The translations under genes and the position numbers were made by a program. This document shows positions 22,924 to 34,901 of a stretch of 64,000 nucleotides of DNA, one piece after another (positions within the stretch are counted from its first letter, which is position 1; the number at the start of each line of letters is the position of its first letter). The notes beneath the pieces were generated by a model, which was given only the letters and a program-made list of their open reading frames with translations, made no database searches and had not been told where the DNA came from. Source of the DNA: Taudactylus pleione (taxonomy: Eukaryota > Chordata > Amphibia > Anura > Myobatrachidae); assembly GCA_031769625.1 (NCBI GenBank), contig JAUIMM010000577.1, positions 1,178,001 through 1,242,000 on the forward strand. The letters run 5' to 3'.

Positions 22924-23899
22924 CTGTAAAAAAAAATGTAGTACAGTACAAATTAGAATTGTAGGAAAAGCCGAGAGCAAATAAAATGAACATATATATA
23001 ACGTGACAGTTCTGCAAGTAGAAACCTTTCATCTGTGTTACTGTATAAAACTTTGTATACTGAAGGTGAGTACAAGAAATAGGGTGCTAGTATAGTAAAT
23101 ATTAAAGGGGTTCTAGTGGCAAGTGCAACTACAATACAACATCTCATGCACAGATTTTGGGGGCAGGAAGGGGTGAGTGTCAGGGACAAAGAGGCCTGCC
23201 TAGTGAATGAGTCTGCCTTATATCCATTTCTAAAACCCACCATGCAACAAACCTCCTCCAACAATCATAGATTCCCTTACAATTGTCAATCACCCAGCCC
23301 CCAGTTAAAGACCTTTAAGGGGGTTGTAGTATCAAGCAGTGTGAAGAGTGGAGAAGTGGACCAGGGGAGTAGTTGCCCATAGCAACTACAGATGTATGCA
23401 GACCCCCTTATTTTGGTTCTAAATCATAGTCGTGTTTTGGTAAAACCAACCTCAAGTGTTATGGTTTTGGTTTTGCATTCCTTTAAAAAATTATAAAAAC
23501 AGCTAATCTCTTGTAATTTGGACCTGCTTTTGTTCCTATAGTACTATTAACATCATTAACATTCTTTTCCATTCATGTTTTGACCACCACACAGCACCTG
23601 AAATCACGATTTATATGCAATCCAAAATACGCAAGATCCAGTTTTTTTAGATCCGAGTTTCAAACTTGCGAGAAGACCCGAGTCAGGACTCGGAACCCCC
23701 AAAGTGATCTAAGCTGGGACTCTGTTAGGCTCAGAACCCCAACTTCTGTATTTAACGGCCATCAGGCTTAAAAACAGCCTTTAGTTTCCTGGTTTGTATT
23801 GAGTCTCTGATGTACAGTGCCTAAACACTAATTACCTTCCACGGAAACATTTTTACATAATTTCATCAATAAACAAATGAATTGTGAAAGTAATTTAAG

Positions 23900-24041
23900 T
23901 GTTGATTGCCCATAGCAACCAATCAGATTCTACTTAACATTAATCTAACACCTTCTAGAAGATAATAGCTAAAATCTGATTGGCTGCTATGGGCAACATC
24001 TCCACTTCTAAAAACCCGTACTTTAGTAAATATACCCCCAG
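23900..24041. mobile_element. Palindromic MITE, 'CCATAGCAACCAATCAG' family (partial)
   Basis: TTGCCCATAGCAACCAATCA, its inverse with GATTGGCTGCTATGGGCAAC, and the right end ACTTTAGTAAATATACCCCC are present. The left outer end is missing. Confidence 0.75.
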
Positions 24042-24079
24042 GTGTCTACAATTTCCTTCTAGGTTAAAATACGTGTTAT

Positions 24080-24408
24080 GGAGCGTACACACGGTCAGAT
24101 TTGTCAGACTTGTCAGATTTGTCAGATGAACGACTGAACGATTTGAACGATTTTACCAAAGTTTTGAACGATTTGAATGATTGAACGATTTTTGACTGCA
24201 TTAAAATGAATGGAATCGTCCAAGTCTGACTGCAAACACATCAGATGTCAGATATCGTTATCTGACAAACGGGAACGCGCATCGTTGATCGTACCATCGT
24301 TCAGGCATGTCAGATATGAACGATTTTCCTTCAGATATGAACGACTGAACGATTTTTAAATCGTTATCGTTCATATCTGAAGGAAAAATCTGATCGTGTG
24401 TATGCACC
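24080..24408. mobile_element. Foldback MITE with GGAGCGTACACACGGTCAGA termini
   Basis: The right end, read on the minus strand, is GGTGCATACACACGATCAGA. The interior repeats GAACGATTT and TCGTTCATATCTGA many times in both orientations, so it can fold into several hairpins. Related AACGAT-rich sequence is at 12750-13058, 27063-27118 and 62158-62330. Confidence 0.75.
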
Positions 24409-24462
24409 ATTACTCTACAGGAGATTTCCAATTGCATGATATTAATCATTAAGGAGTCTATT

Positions 24463-25024
24463 TACTAATACGCTGCGTTAATGCCACTCCTGCTTCGCCT
24501 GCTACCGCTGTGAAGCAGGAGATGGCTAACGCAGCACTTACTAAAAATAGACCAGCCGTGGAGGGTGAACGTTTAGTCACCCCCTCAGTGGTAACAGCTG
24601 ACACTCCCTTCCCCTGACAGCCCTGTGTGTGACTCACCATCTCCAGGCTCCGGCCGCCAGCAGCAGCAACAGCAGTGACTTTTTTTTTTTTCAACACACT
24701 TTATTTAAAAATGGCCAACCTGACACAGCTGAAGTCCTGCTTCTCCAGTGAGGAGTAGCAGATATCAGCAGCTACAGGAGGCGATATCAGCGCTGGGGAA
24801 GTCAGATGACGGTAAATGACATCTCCTCTTAGTAATACCTGGGACATAGGTGTTTATGGCAGCGCTAAGTGCCCTAGGTCCAGTGTGATATTGTAGCCTG
24901 CACTTAGCGCTGGCAGGCTATAGGCAGAGAAAATCCCTTTAGTACATACTAAGAAGCGGTATGTACAGGGATTTTCTCTGCCTTTAGCATTTTTACCCCT
25001 TTTCTCCCTTTAGTACATAGACCC
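24463..25024. mobile_element. Longer MITE with GGAGTCTATTTACTAAT termini
   Basis: It begins AGGAGTCTATTTACTAATAC and ends with the inverse TTTAGTACATAGACCCCT. Ends of this type match the TTTACTAA group of Harbinger-like MITEs. It directly abuts the Penelope-like remnant starting at about 25067. Confidence 0.6.
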
Positions 25025-25066
25025 CTGAATCACATAACAGGAGAAAATAGAGAAACCATATATTAA

Positions 25067-25288
25067 ATATTATATGCAGCTTCCAGTCAGCAGGAACTAA
25101 TAGGATCAAAAGAATGGAAGAAAGATGATAATTTAAGAATACCTTTCAATACTAAGTATAGTAGCCAACATCAGGAACTAGAAAGAATAATAAAGAAACA
25201 TTGGGGACTATTACTTAAGGATCCCATTATTGTTAAGTATCTTCAAGAGAAACCTAAATTTGGCTACCGTAAGGCGGACAATATATGA
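25067..25288 (+). pseudogene. Penelope-like element, C-terminal linker of the RT protein (fragment 1)
   Basis: This is a frame of 74 codons without a start codon. The part reading FNTKYSSQHQELERIIKKHW, followed by a GLLLKDP and ...KFGYRKADNI block, is the conserved stretch between reverse transcriptase and endonuclease in Penelope-like proteins; the related passage in the second copy is at about 36850-37020. It ends at TGA (25286-25288), 8 bp before an inserted MITE. The 5' part of the element is absent. Confidence 0.75.
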
Positions 25289-25296
25289 AAACACAT

Positions 25297-25471
25297 AGGG
25301 GTAAATTTACTAAGATGGGAGTTCTATTAAGAAGTGATGTTGCCAATAGCAACCAATCAGATTCTAGGTATTATCTACTAGAAGGTGTTAGATAAATGAG
25401 AAGTAGAATCTGATTGGTTGCTATGGGCAACGTCTCCACTTCTTAAATTGAACTCCCATCTTAGCAAATTT
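25297..25471. mobile_element. Palindromic MITE inserted in the Penelope-like copy
   Basis: GGGGTAAATTTACTAAGATG is the left end and CATCTTAGCAAATTTATA the right. The inner pair is the CCAATAGCAACCAATCAGAT type. It interrupts protein-related sequence on both sides (25067-25288 and 25472-25524), so it arrived after the retroelement. Confidence 0.85.
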
Positions 25472-25524
25472 ATAGTGAGGAGTTCTCTGGACACACAACC
25501 GATGATTAAGCCTATTAAGTCTAA

Positions 25525-25703
25525 GGGGTCAATTTACTAAGCAGTGTTAGGAGACAGAGTGAAAACTGAGAAGGTGCCAGCCAATCAGCTCCCAACTGTC
25601 ATTTTTCAAACACAGCCTGTGAGATGGCAGTTAGGAGCTGATTGGCTGGCACCTTATCACTGATCACTCTGTCTCCTAACACTGCTTAGTAAATAGACCC
25701 CTA
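25525..25703. mobile_element. Harbinger-like MITE with TAA target duplication
   Basis: GGGGTCAATTTACTAAGCAG and its inverse ACTTAGTAAATAGACCCC-type end are flanked by TAA on both sides. The TWA target and this end shape point to PIF/Harbinger. The inner arms CAATCAGCTCCCAACTGTCA and GGCAGTTAGGAGCTGATTGG match copies at 12.6 and 45.2 kb. It splits the Penelope-like coding remnant a second time. Confidence 0.85.
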
Positions 25704-25705
25704 AA

Positions 25706-26173
25706 GGTTTTTATCGATGTGGCCAGTGCCCCATGTGCAAAAATTGTAAAAGCACGTATTCAGTTATTACAAAATACATTTCGAGTTATAATAAAAAAGA
25801 ATTTGAAATTATAGCATTATAACTTGTCACAGCAAAAGTGTAGTTTATTTATTAAGGTGCGATTGTGACAAACAATATGTAGGGCGGACTACGCATAAAC
25901 TAAAAGAGAGAATGGCTGAACTTCTCCGAAACATTAAAAAGGGCCTTATAACACATGGAGTTTCAGCACATTTTAAAGATCAACATGAATGCAATCCATC
26001 TAAGTTCATTTCTTTCTGTGGTATACAATTGGTGCCCAATTATTGGAGGAAAACAAGATGGAAGAACGCTTAGCCAGGACAGAGATGAGTACTATCTTCA
26101 GTTTAGGCACTTTTACACCTAAAGGTTTAAACTTAGAGTTCAAAACAAAATGGTTTCTATAAGATATTTAAAT
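25706..26173 (+). pseudogene. Penelope-like element, Cys cluster and GIY-YIG endonuclease remnant (fragment 2)
   Basis: First frame (25706 on): GFYRCGQCPMCKNC, the cysteine cluster that precedes the nuclease in Penelope-like proteins. After a frameshift near 25810 a second frame (25816-26073, 85 codons, no ATG) reads SVVYLLRCDCDKQYVGRTTH, the GIY-YIG signature (VYLL...YVGRT), then LKERMAELLRNI. A further shift leads to a decayed C-terminus near 26170. The enzyme would nick target DNA for retrotransposition. Two MITEs, frameshifts and stops make this copy dead. Confidence 0.8.
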
Positions 26174-26323
26174 CCCATACTGTCCGTTTGACATCTGTAT
26201 GAATTTTAGTGTACTAGTGAACATTCTCGTTTTATGTTGATGTAACATTTTTGTATCTGTTTTTATGGAACATGTAATTATTTATTATGTAATTTATCAC
26301 ATTGTTTAATCATAGGAGATTTT

Positions 26324-26705
26324 GGGCTTGATTCTGACCCGCTCACGAGCGCTGAGCACTCGCAAGCGGGTCGATGGTGCCCAAGTGCGCATGCGCACGA
26401 TGGAGGCGGCTCCGTCGTGCGCATGCGCAGACCCGAATAACGACGGCCAAGCCGTCGTTATGGGTCTCGCACCAAAGGGGGCGTGCTGTCGATGGTGAGT
26501 GACAGCACGCCCCATTTGGTGGGCGTGCCGGGGGCGTGGCTGCCCAGACGGAGGCGTTCATATGGATGGTCTTGACCATCACGACCATCTTTTTGGCCGC
26601 TCACATAAGCTGTGGGTGGTCACCCACAGCTATGCGAGCGGCCAGGAGGCTGCTCCAATGATATGTAGGATGGCCCTGATTCAGAGCGAGCGCAGCGTTA
26701 TGTCG
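26324..26705. mobile_element. Foldback MITE GGGCTTGATTCTGACC (copy D, right end incomplete)
   Basis: The left end GGGCTTGATTCTGACCCGCT and the modules ACTCGCAAGCGGGTCGATGG, GGCGTGCTGTCGATGGTGAG and GCTGTGGGTGGTCACCCACA are shared with the copies at 41.8, 43.7 and 48.3 kb. The right terminus is not clean. It interrupts the 3' flank of the Penelope-like remnant. Confidence 0.65.
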
Positions 26706-26739
26706 CGTCACCATGAGACGAGCTAGTCCCATCACGCTT

Positions 26740-29700
26740 GATGGTGATAGATGTAATACCACTTCCAGTGGACACACTGTGCTTTCCAGACTATGGAACA
26801 CACAAGCCGTGGTCCCGGAAGTAAGTAAGGAAGACCTCCTTGATCCTTATAAGGACCATGAGAATAATGGACACGAAAATCCCGGTAATAGAATATAAGG
26901 TATGTATAATGTATATTATACAGTATAGATACCTTTATGGTTATATTGTTTATAAAGATGACCACACCCCCTATTTAAAGGGATTTCCAGTTTGGGGGTA
27001 TTTAAGTCTGCTCCATGGCCCTGGCAGTGACACCTTAAAAAAGACATTGAGCACACCCCTGCCGGGGACACACTAAACGATGTCGCTCATGGAGCGAACC
27101 GTCTAGTGTGTATGCCCCTTAAATTATTTGTCCTAGTGATGATGAAGCTATGTATGTACAGTACAACATACATCCTACACTTTCTCTTAGTAAAATAATA
27201 TAAATCAGCAAGAACAGGTTGGGATAACTTTCTTACACTTTTGTCACTATTTTATTATTAGAGCATGAGTTATTGTTTTTCAATTCTGTACACTACTCCT
27301 TCACACTTCTTATCACCTCCCTTCTTTTATCATCATTTATTTATTTTCACTTTTCCCATTACAAATTATCACTTATGCATATCACATTTTTACACCATGC
27401 AGAATGATTCATTTTTTTAGCATATTTTTAATCTTGATCATTTTTTATTTTCTTCATTTCACACATCAATAATTTTTGTACATTAAGTATAAATTTAATT
27501 TTATCAAATAATGTGGGCATTTTTTATGTATCTACACTGATAATATCTATTAGTTTCTATAGTGCTGTATTTAATCTTTAATTTTTAATGTTATCATCTT
27601 TCTCACATATTGTACAGTGCATATTGTATGCAAATGGACTGTTTTTGTAATGAGAGGAGATGACTTTTTCTGAACCCCCCCCTTTTTTAAGTAATTTCCA
27701 TTTATCTCTGATTATAAGTTATACTATACTTACCTTGATTTGTTACTAGAATAAGTATCTCTTATCATAAGTTATACCATACTTATCTGGTTTCGTTATT
27801 AACATCAAATCCTGACCAATATTCATTTATATATTTTTCTTAAATTTAATAATGCTGTGTAGTACTGTTTCCATGAGTCAACATTAAGTAAATTAATTGA
27901 TTATAGTAGGGACCGTTTGTGTTGCTATGTTTTCTTTATAGACACTAAACCAGCCCTCAGATGTGTGATTTATGGCGCTATTGGAACATTATTTCCGCAG
28001 TTGGCATTGGAGGATTACTCTGTCTATCAGAGCATCCTATCCAATCATGAGATAGCCGGTGGGATTTATTTCCGGCCACAACATCAACACGTGAGCCCTC
28101 TTGACAAAGTCTCTCAGGCGAAACGCACGTCGGGGGACGGGAGTCCCTGTGCACACAGGCACTCTGGATCACACGGACGGCAGCTCAGGCATTATTTTTC
28201 TCTTCCTCTCCCTGCTGATTGCGCTACCAGGTATTTTCTGTACTATCCTCCTTTCACCAGACTCTCATCAGTTGCCAGCTATGTTGTTCCCACCCTGCAA
28301 TACTGCGGCAACAGGGGGATCCCACTGCCTGCACTGACAGCAGAGAGAGTGCTTTCTATATTTCACTGTGCTTTGGGACGGGGACTCTCATTCCCAGTCC
28401 TATGCTTATGTAAGACTGGCAATAGCAGATCCACAATTCCCTGTAAATGCACAGATACTTTCTTTTCAATTTCCTGCAATCTGCCATGGGGATGATTTTT
28501 GAATAATGAGGGATGCCTCAGATTTTCTGTCAATTACCAAACTGTCAGGTCCGTGTTATCACTGCATTCATTGAAATAGGCAATGATTTATGTATTAATT
28601 ATTGACATTTATATTTAAATTTATTTTTATTTTCGCCTTCTACACTATTTTTAACTAATATAGAGGGTTGTCTCATCATGTCCTTGTGATACACACACGT
28701 ATGCACTTTTGCACTTTGTATTGATGCACCTATAGTATTAACGATGCATGATATGAGAAATGGTCATTGTTCATGCATGCAATGAATATTCTGATTTAAT
28801 AACTGTTTGACAAATTTGTTTCATATTCTTTTCATATTTATATTAATTTAAATGACATTGTTGTGTTTAAGTTTTTTCTACAACATCTACTTGACTTGTG
28901 TAGGTTTGTATTTTTGCACTGTACATCAATCATAGTGGTACCACAAAGTTATAGCATGGGAATAATTAGTGATCATATACACAATGAAGATATTGATTGG
29001 ATGAATTGTTTTATACCAAACTTATATTCTTTCATTGTTATTCTCATGTGTATCAACACTTAGGATTTTTTTGCTGCTATTTTTAGGATATTTTTGCACT
29101 TAGCACTTTGACATTTCATTTATTGTTAATCTATATATCAATGGTATCTTTCAAATATATGTGTATTAATTTTTGCTGCTATTTCTAGGACATTCTTGAT
29201 TGCACTAACACTTTGATTTGTTTGCTGCTAATTCGAATGGGTATGGTATCTCTTAAATACATAAATGATATATGATTGCATACCTTCCTATTTCTCATAC
29301 TAGGTGTGATCACACTCTAGTTTCTTTGGTTTAAACATGATGACCATATGATGTGTTTTTTTGTACAAAGAATGTTTAATTTATTCAATTAAAAGTTACA
29401 TTTTAATATATGTGACACAGTGTGCCTCAATCAAAGGAGTTACTTTTCTCTTTTTTCCCTTGTACTCAGTTTATTACTCCTTGAGAGCACCTCTGTCAGA
29501 CATAGCCATTGCATCATGTGATTATATTTTCTATAATTTAGAGAACACATTGTCTGTATTTACTTGTGCTGCGTTCCCCTTTTCCCCATCATCCCTTACC
29601 CCTGTTTATTGTATTGGTTTTTTTTTGCTTCCCTGATTTATGTACAGATGTGTCCTCATCCTCATACACCTGTGCTCAAATCATGCCACGGACCTTGCGA

Positions 29701-29900
29701 CTTAGCCACACTACACATCTTTTTCTTTGAATATGCAACATAATGGCATCACTTAATGGCTTACTAATCTATTGACCACATTTGTTAGTTCATGGTAACT
29801 GATCTGCCTGTGAGTATATAAAATGCTGATTTTATACCTTTTATATACTATAATTATGGCAAGCATGTGCATGTCATAACTGCTAATTTGATAGATACAT
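26740..29900. other. Long AT-rich stretch, no gene seen
   Basis: It has low GC with many TTTTTGCACTTTG-like phrases. A frame at 27917-28495 (192 codons) has no domain, ends in low-complexity sequence and overlaps the stem-loop at 28096; I do not accept it as a gene. The style of the sequence resembles untranslated or terminal regions of retroelements, which is inference only. Confidence 0.4.
28096..28136 (+). other. Hammerhead-like stem-loop motif
   Basis: CCCTC (28096-28100) can pair with GGGGG (28132-28136) as stem I. TTGACAA follows, then GTCT-CTC-AGGC (stem II), GAA, and ACG-CA-CGT (stem III) before C at 28131. The layout matches a type I hammerhead ribozyme. The core differs from CTGANGA at two places (C3 to T, G8 to A) and has one extra A before stem II, so activity is doubtful. 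Hammerheads are known from Penelope-like elements. Confidence 0.35.
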
Positions 29901-29911
29901 ATTTTTAATTA

Positions 29912-30215
29912 TTATTATTATTATTCATTTATTTATATGGCACTACAAGGGTTCTGCAGCACCTAACAAAGTACATAAACAAATGAGCGAACAAGAAACC
30001 AGTGACTTACAGTACATAACAATGCAGGACAAGGACATGGTTATACACATTGCACCATTAGCGATCATAACACTCAAAATAAGCAGCAGCAGCAACCAAG
30101 TGTTAGGTGCCCTTGTGGGGAGTTTGGAGTAGATGATAGTATAAGTAAGGAAAGGAGAGTCACATAAGGGAAGAGGGCCCTGCTTGTAAGAGCTTACATT
30201 CTAATGGGGAGAGGC
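29912..30215 (-). mobile_element. L2/CR1-type repeat fragment
   Basis: TTATTTATATGGCACTACAA next to an (ATT)n tract and the far block CTTGTAAGAGCTTACATTCT resemble the reversed 3' part of L2-like LINE or SINE copies of amphibians and fish. No open frame. Confidence 0.45.
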
Positions 30216-30222
30216 ATACAAA

Positions 30223-30495
30223 GGGCCATAGCTAGGGTAGTCTGACCAGTGCCATGGCACAGGGCACCGCAGGGCAGGGTGCGATGTTTGGGCCTGTCAA
30301 TTTTCCTGTTTATTATCATTCTCACTTGTAGCTTCCTCTTCTTTTATCCCCAGCATCTCCTGGCCTCTCCTATCTCTTCTCTGGCCCTTCCCCAGGAGGC
30401 TATGGCCCTTTTTCAAGTGCACTATCTTATGTCCATATTTAAAAAATGGGGTGCTCTCTCTGGTACAGGGTACCAAAAAGTTTAGTTACGGCTCT
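30223..30495. mobile_element. Repeat with GGGCCATAGCTAGGG and TAGTTACGGCTCTG ends, copy 1
   Basis: The interior (TTCCTGTTTATTATCATTCT, CCCCAGCATCTCCTGGCC, GGCCCTTTTT) matches 45729-46004 along its length. The ends form an imperfect inverted repeat (GCTAGG and CTAGTTACGGC types). The apparent frames in both copies are of repeat origin. Confidence 0.75.
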
Positions 30496-31452
30496 GGGCA
30501 TACAGACGGGTGACACAGATGGAGTAGATAGACAGAGAGAATGGAGAATGGAGCAGCTGGTTAGAATGAGGGCTGGAAGGATTTTATAATAGTGCAGTGA
30601 CCATTTCTTCTCATGTGCTTAGTATGCAGTATGCTGCTTTGTTAGTGCCAATACACATATTAATGGTTAGTGAAGTGCCATTACATATATCTGCCCCCCC
30701 TTTATATTTATCATTTGGGCTTGTTTCTTTCTGCACATTCCTTCTATTTTTAGAGGGTCTGATTCTCTTTGCCCCATACTATATTTTTTTATTTATTCAT
30801 GCCTGGTCCTATCTGACACCATCCCTTATATAGTTGTTCATGTGGGCCTTTTTACAAATGTCATACACATCATTAAGCCTCCTCTACCCCACCATTTTCT
30901 TACCTTATGCCATTGGTTCCCAAACTTGGTGCCCTAGAGTACAGTATCAGCATTGTTTTCACGGTATCCCTAGGCCAAAATTTTTTATGAGAAATTCAAC
31001 AAATATTATTATATGAAGTAAATTGTACTTATATGTCATCCTGAGGTTCAGTTATGTGATGGTAGACAGGATTGCGTTCCTGTTTGTACACATATTTTAT
31101 GATTGGCAGCCACCTATATTGGTTTTGCCTATCATACCCATAGCACTCCTGCAAGTGCCCCATGGCAACATTAGAGTGCCACAGCACTCATTTTGGTAAC
31201 GACTGTCATATGCCATTAAGTGACTCCTTCTCTCTTGCAATAACTATTTTAGCTCTGGTTCTCTATTTCTCTTTTCCTTCCTTTTTCTCTCTCCTCTTTA
31301 TTTTTTGCATGAACTGCGGTGCTATTACACGGCTCCTTTCTGGCAGTATTGCTGTGTTGCTGCGTGATGATGTTCATCAGGGATAAAAGCAGAGAGCTGA
31401 GCACCATTCAGTGTCAATGTGAGGCAGCAGCACCGGATTCATGTGGGACTGA

Positions 31453-32049
31453 GGATCTGATTCAGACCCGGACGCTAAGCCGTGAACGCACGCTATGGCC
31501 AATAATTGCATGTTCGCGCATGCGTATGCGTCAATATGCGCATGCGCGAGTCACTCACTGCGCTCAGGAATTGTGCACTCTTATTACACAGACGGGATGC
31601 TACTTTGAGTGACAGCACCGTTTGTGGGTGGTAACAGGGGAAGGTGCTTGTGAACGGGGGAGTGGTGCTGCGAACGCCGGCGTGTCTGGGCGTCTAAACG
31701 GTGTTTTAGGGTTGTGCATAATTATCAAAGATGCGGCATTGTACAAGTCACTTGGTTGTATTTTAGACAGCACTGATCACTGTGCTTGCGGTGGGGTAGG
31801 GTCTACCTCAAGCGCTGCGTGCAGCTCCGATGGCTCTCAATGTCCCCAATTAATCACACACTTCCTGTAGATGACGTGTGCTAAGAGAGAAAGGTGGGCA
31901 TCTTTATACTGGCTTGCGTTCACTCTGCCGTCGCTCTCTAAGGCATAGAGGGCGTCCTTCCAACAGACAGTGTGATCGCGGCATTTGCATACCCAAACCC
32001 TTTTGGCTGCATTTGTTCGCGGCTTAGCGTCCGGGTCTGAATCTGGCCC
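31453..32049. mobile_element. Foldback MITE GGATCTGATTCAGACCCGGA (copy E)
   Basis: The inverted ends extend over about 25 bp: CTGATTCAGACCCGGACGCT and AGCGTCCGGGTCTGAATC. TGA flanks both sides (31450-31452, 32050-32052). The interior includes GTTCGCGCATGCGTATGCG and a GTGCATAATTA block. The frames 31319-31612, 31622-31870 and 31837-32181 lie in or across it. Confidence 0.8.
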
Positions 32050-32284
32050 TGAGTTACCACTGGATATTGCAAAGAGAGATTTTTCATTCGATGCCACCAG
32101 GTGTCGGCGAGGAGTAATGTAATAACAAAATATGATCCTTTTTCCTGGTGGTGGTGCCCCGAGACTGCAGCGTATTAGCATACCCTAAATCTGGCCATGA
32201 TCTGGCACTTACAGTCAGTTACTTGAATGTGCTTCAGTTACCATAACCATTTCCTTACTGGTAAGCAGCTGAATGGCTGTGAGG

Positions 32285-32665
32285 GGATGTAGTCAGCATC
32301 CAGGCGTTCAGGATACTGGTGATCAGAATCCCGGCACTGAAATCACGACAGCAGTCTGAATCCCGGCTCCAGGATCTTGACCGATGACATCCCAACAGTG
32401 AGTATTAAGGTTAGGGTTAGGATTAGAGTTAGGTTTAAAGTTAGGCATTTAGGGCATCGTTAGGGTTAGGCTGTGGGAGGGAAGGGTTAAGGTTAAGCTG
32501 CGAGAGGGGGAGGGTTAGGGTTAGGCTGCGGGAAAGGTGGGTTAGGGGGAAGGTTAGGGTTAGAATACTTATCAAAGTCTGTTGGCATTCTGACTATCGG
32601 GGTGCCACTGTGAGTATTCTGAACTTTGGCATTCTGTCCGTCGGGATCCCGTACCCAACCCACTG
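32285..32665. mobile_element. Dispersed repeat with GGTTAGGG interior and ACCCAACCCACTGTGAG end
   Basis: Left: ATCCAGGCGTTCAGGATACT. Interior: several GGTTAGGGTTAGG units with GGGAGG runs (32400-32560). Right: CATTCTGTCCGTCGGGATCC then CCGTACCCAACCC. It is related to 8376-8515. Confidence 0.5.
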
Positions 32666-34440
32666 TGAGTGACTGTCTATGTCTATCAATGGCCAGCCTG
32701 CTGATTGGCTCAGAGATAGTAATTCAAAGCCAATCAAAGGTCTGTTTCCTTCAGCAGCAGCCGTTCATTGGCTGGCGGGGCTCCAAGTGCAGGAACACAC
32801 TCGTGTGACATTCGGCATCAGTACTGTATGTATAGTATGTACATATATAGCTCTGCTATGTCCGTCTGTTAGGTTTGTTATTTTCTTACCTAAGGATGCT
32901 ACTTAAGAGGACTAATCTTCACCTAGGATGCTACTGGACAAGGGGACGAACCAACACAAGAGACAAGTTCAGTATGTAGTGTGAGTGCGAGTGAGTGAAT
33001 GAGTGACTGCATGTATAATAAAAGAATAAAACATTTAGTGTGTGTACAGTATACTGTCAATATTTTTATATTTCTTTTACATGGAGACTACAGGTACCAG
33101 CGGGCCCTTAATGCCCCTCATGTTGTGCACTTGTGGTTCTATGAAGTACCGGCATGCAGGGGAGGCTGTGGCATTACCCACCCACTAGTGGAGCCTGGTG
33201 TTGGTTCTAAAAATACGGGACCCCTACTCAAAGTTTTCTGCATATTTTTAGGATGAGGGCAGATCCAAGAGCCCGGTGCTGGGTCAATAAATACGGGGGA
33301 CCCCTGCACATTTTTTTCCCTGTTTTTTTTTTAACCAAGGCTGGCTTAAAAGAGCCTTAGACTTGTTATGCTTGGGAGAGGGGACCCAACATCATTATTT
33401 TTTTAATTAACACTTTAAAGGCTTTTTTTACACAGAGAAGCATGCACGGATCTCACTAATCTATATTTGCTTCTGATAAACACGCTACTGGAATTTGTGA
33501 ATTCATGTGTGATTATGGGTCAATACAAGTGAAGTCGCACATACCAGAACATGGTGAGTATCACCATCAAATGCCAGCCAAATACACTCTTTAGTAAATT
33601 TGTGATTTACAGTGGAAAATGTTCAGATGAAGAGCTGTGATTAGAGATCACACACCAATATGAATCTTAGTATATTTCCCCCTTAGTATAAGATCTGAGA
33701 GGATTTTGCAGTCTGAGTCAGATGCTGCTATAAGAGGACCTTCCAAAGCAAGGGATAAATGGCCTGCTTCATTACGGATTGCAATAGCGATTACGCGATA
33801 GTATGCTAATCCACTGCGATCGCTATGCCGACGCAGCACAACATAAGTACCAGTGCCGTATCTGGGCAGCAGTGTGCCCTGTGATGCACTGCCACCCCTC
33901 GTATTCCCCTCCACCCCCTCCTCCTTCTGAGTGCTTACCTATTTCCACCTGGGGGTGGGTGGAGGGCGGGTAACTTCTTCGGCGTCGCTCTGTGAGTGCC
34001 AAGTAGCACTGCAGGAGGTCTCTCTACAGACCTCCGGAGCCGGACAGGTTGCGGGCCGGTGACCTTGGATGCTACTGCCCTGTGCGGAGGTACCAGCCGC
34101 ACCACCCTCCCTATGGCTGTGATAAGTACAGCCACTTTACCTTACACACATTCGTAATCCTTAGCAAGACCGCAAAACCATTTATAACATCGAGTACCAT
34201 CGCAGCCTCACGCACAGACCAGTGAGGAGCGCAGAACTGGAGCTGTGTAGGTGTTAAAAGCAGGAGTCAGTAGGATAAGAAAATAAATGCCAACTAGATC
34301 CTAAGTGAAGTTCTGTGACAGTGCGCTCAAAGTGAAACATGGGGGTGGGTTTGGGACACACGGGGAGGGAGTTGTGTGCAGCTGTGTTTGGAGGTGTCCA
34401 GCCTCTCTAATTGTCATAGATAGAAGGAGTGAATCAGCAC

Positions 34441-34466
34441 TGTAATGCGGGGGGGGGGGGGGAGGG
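34441..34466. repeat. Poly-G tract
   Basis: An almost pure G run with one A. Such tracts are prone to length errors in sequencing, so its exact size should not be trusted. Confidence 0.9.
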
Positions 34467-34608
34467 GGGTTGATTGAAATACTGGTGGTGTTTAATGTGT
34501 GTAGAGAGAGAAAAATATATAAAAAAAGGCCTATCACCACCCCCATTGCAGTGCTATCCCACTCCTTCTATATAGATCCTCAGTGAGATTTAAATATTCC
34601 TCTCCCTT

Positions 34609-34642
34609 ACCCTGGTGTGTCTGGTTGAAAAGGGGGAGAAGT
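34609..34642 (+). repeat. Left 34-bp direct repeat flanking the Penelope-like copy
   Basis: The block containing CTGGTGTGTCTGGTTGAAAA followed by GGGGGAGAAGT is identical at 37029-37062. Penelope-like elements often carry partial tandem copies of themselves as pseudo-LTRs; this fits, with 2,420 bp between starts. Confidence 0.85.
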
Positions 34643-34901
34643 GGGTATGTTCTCCATATACATTTGTGGTCCAGTAATCGGGGCAGAGTGTAAAGATATT
34701 TCTTCAGTGTTACAGCCAGTGCAGCACAGACATTTCTTTACTACTCTACACAAAGACCTGCTTGTTCTGCATCTGTACCCATTGTTGTAATTGCATGCTC
34801 AACAAGTGACCTTTGTGTGTGTGTGTGTGTATGTGCAAATATGTATGTATGTGTATATATGTGTGCTATATTTCTCTGTATATATATATATATAAGCATG
34901 T

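Noticed and set aside
27917..28495. 192-codon plus frame
   Set aside because: No domain, no codon bias, unusual composition, and it overlaps the stem-loop motif and AT-rich repeat-like DNA.
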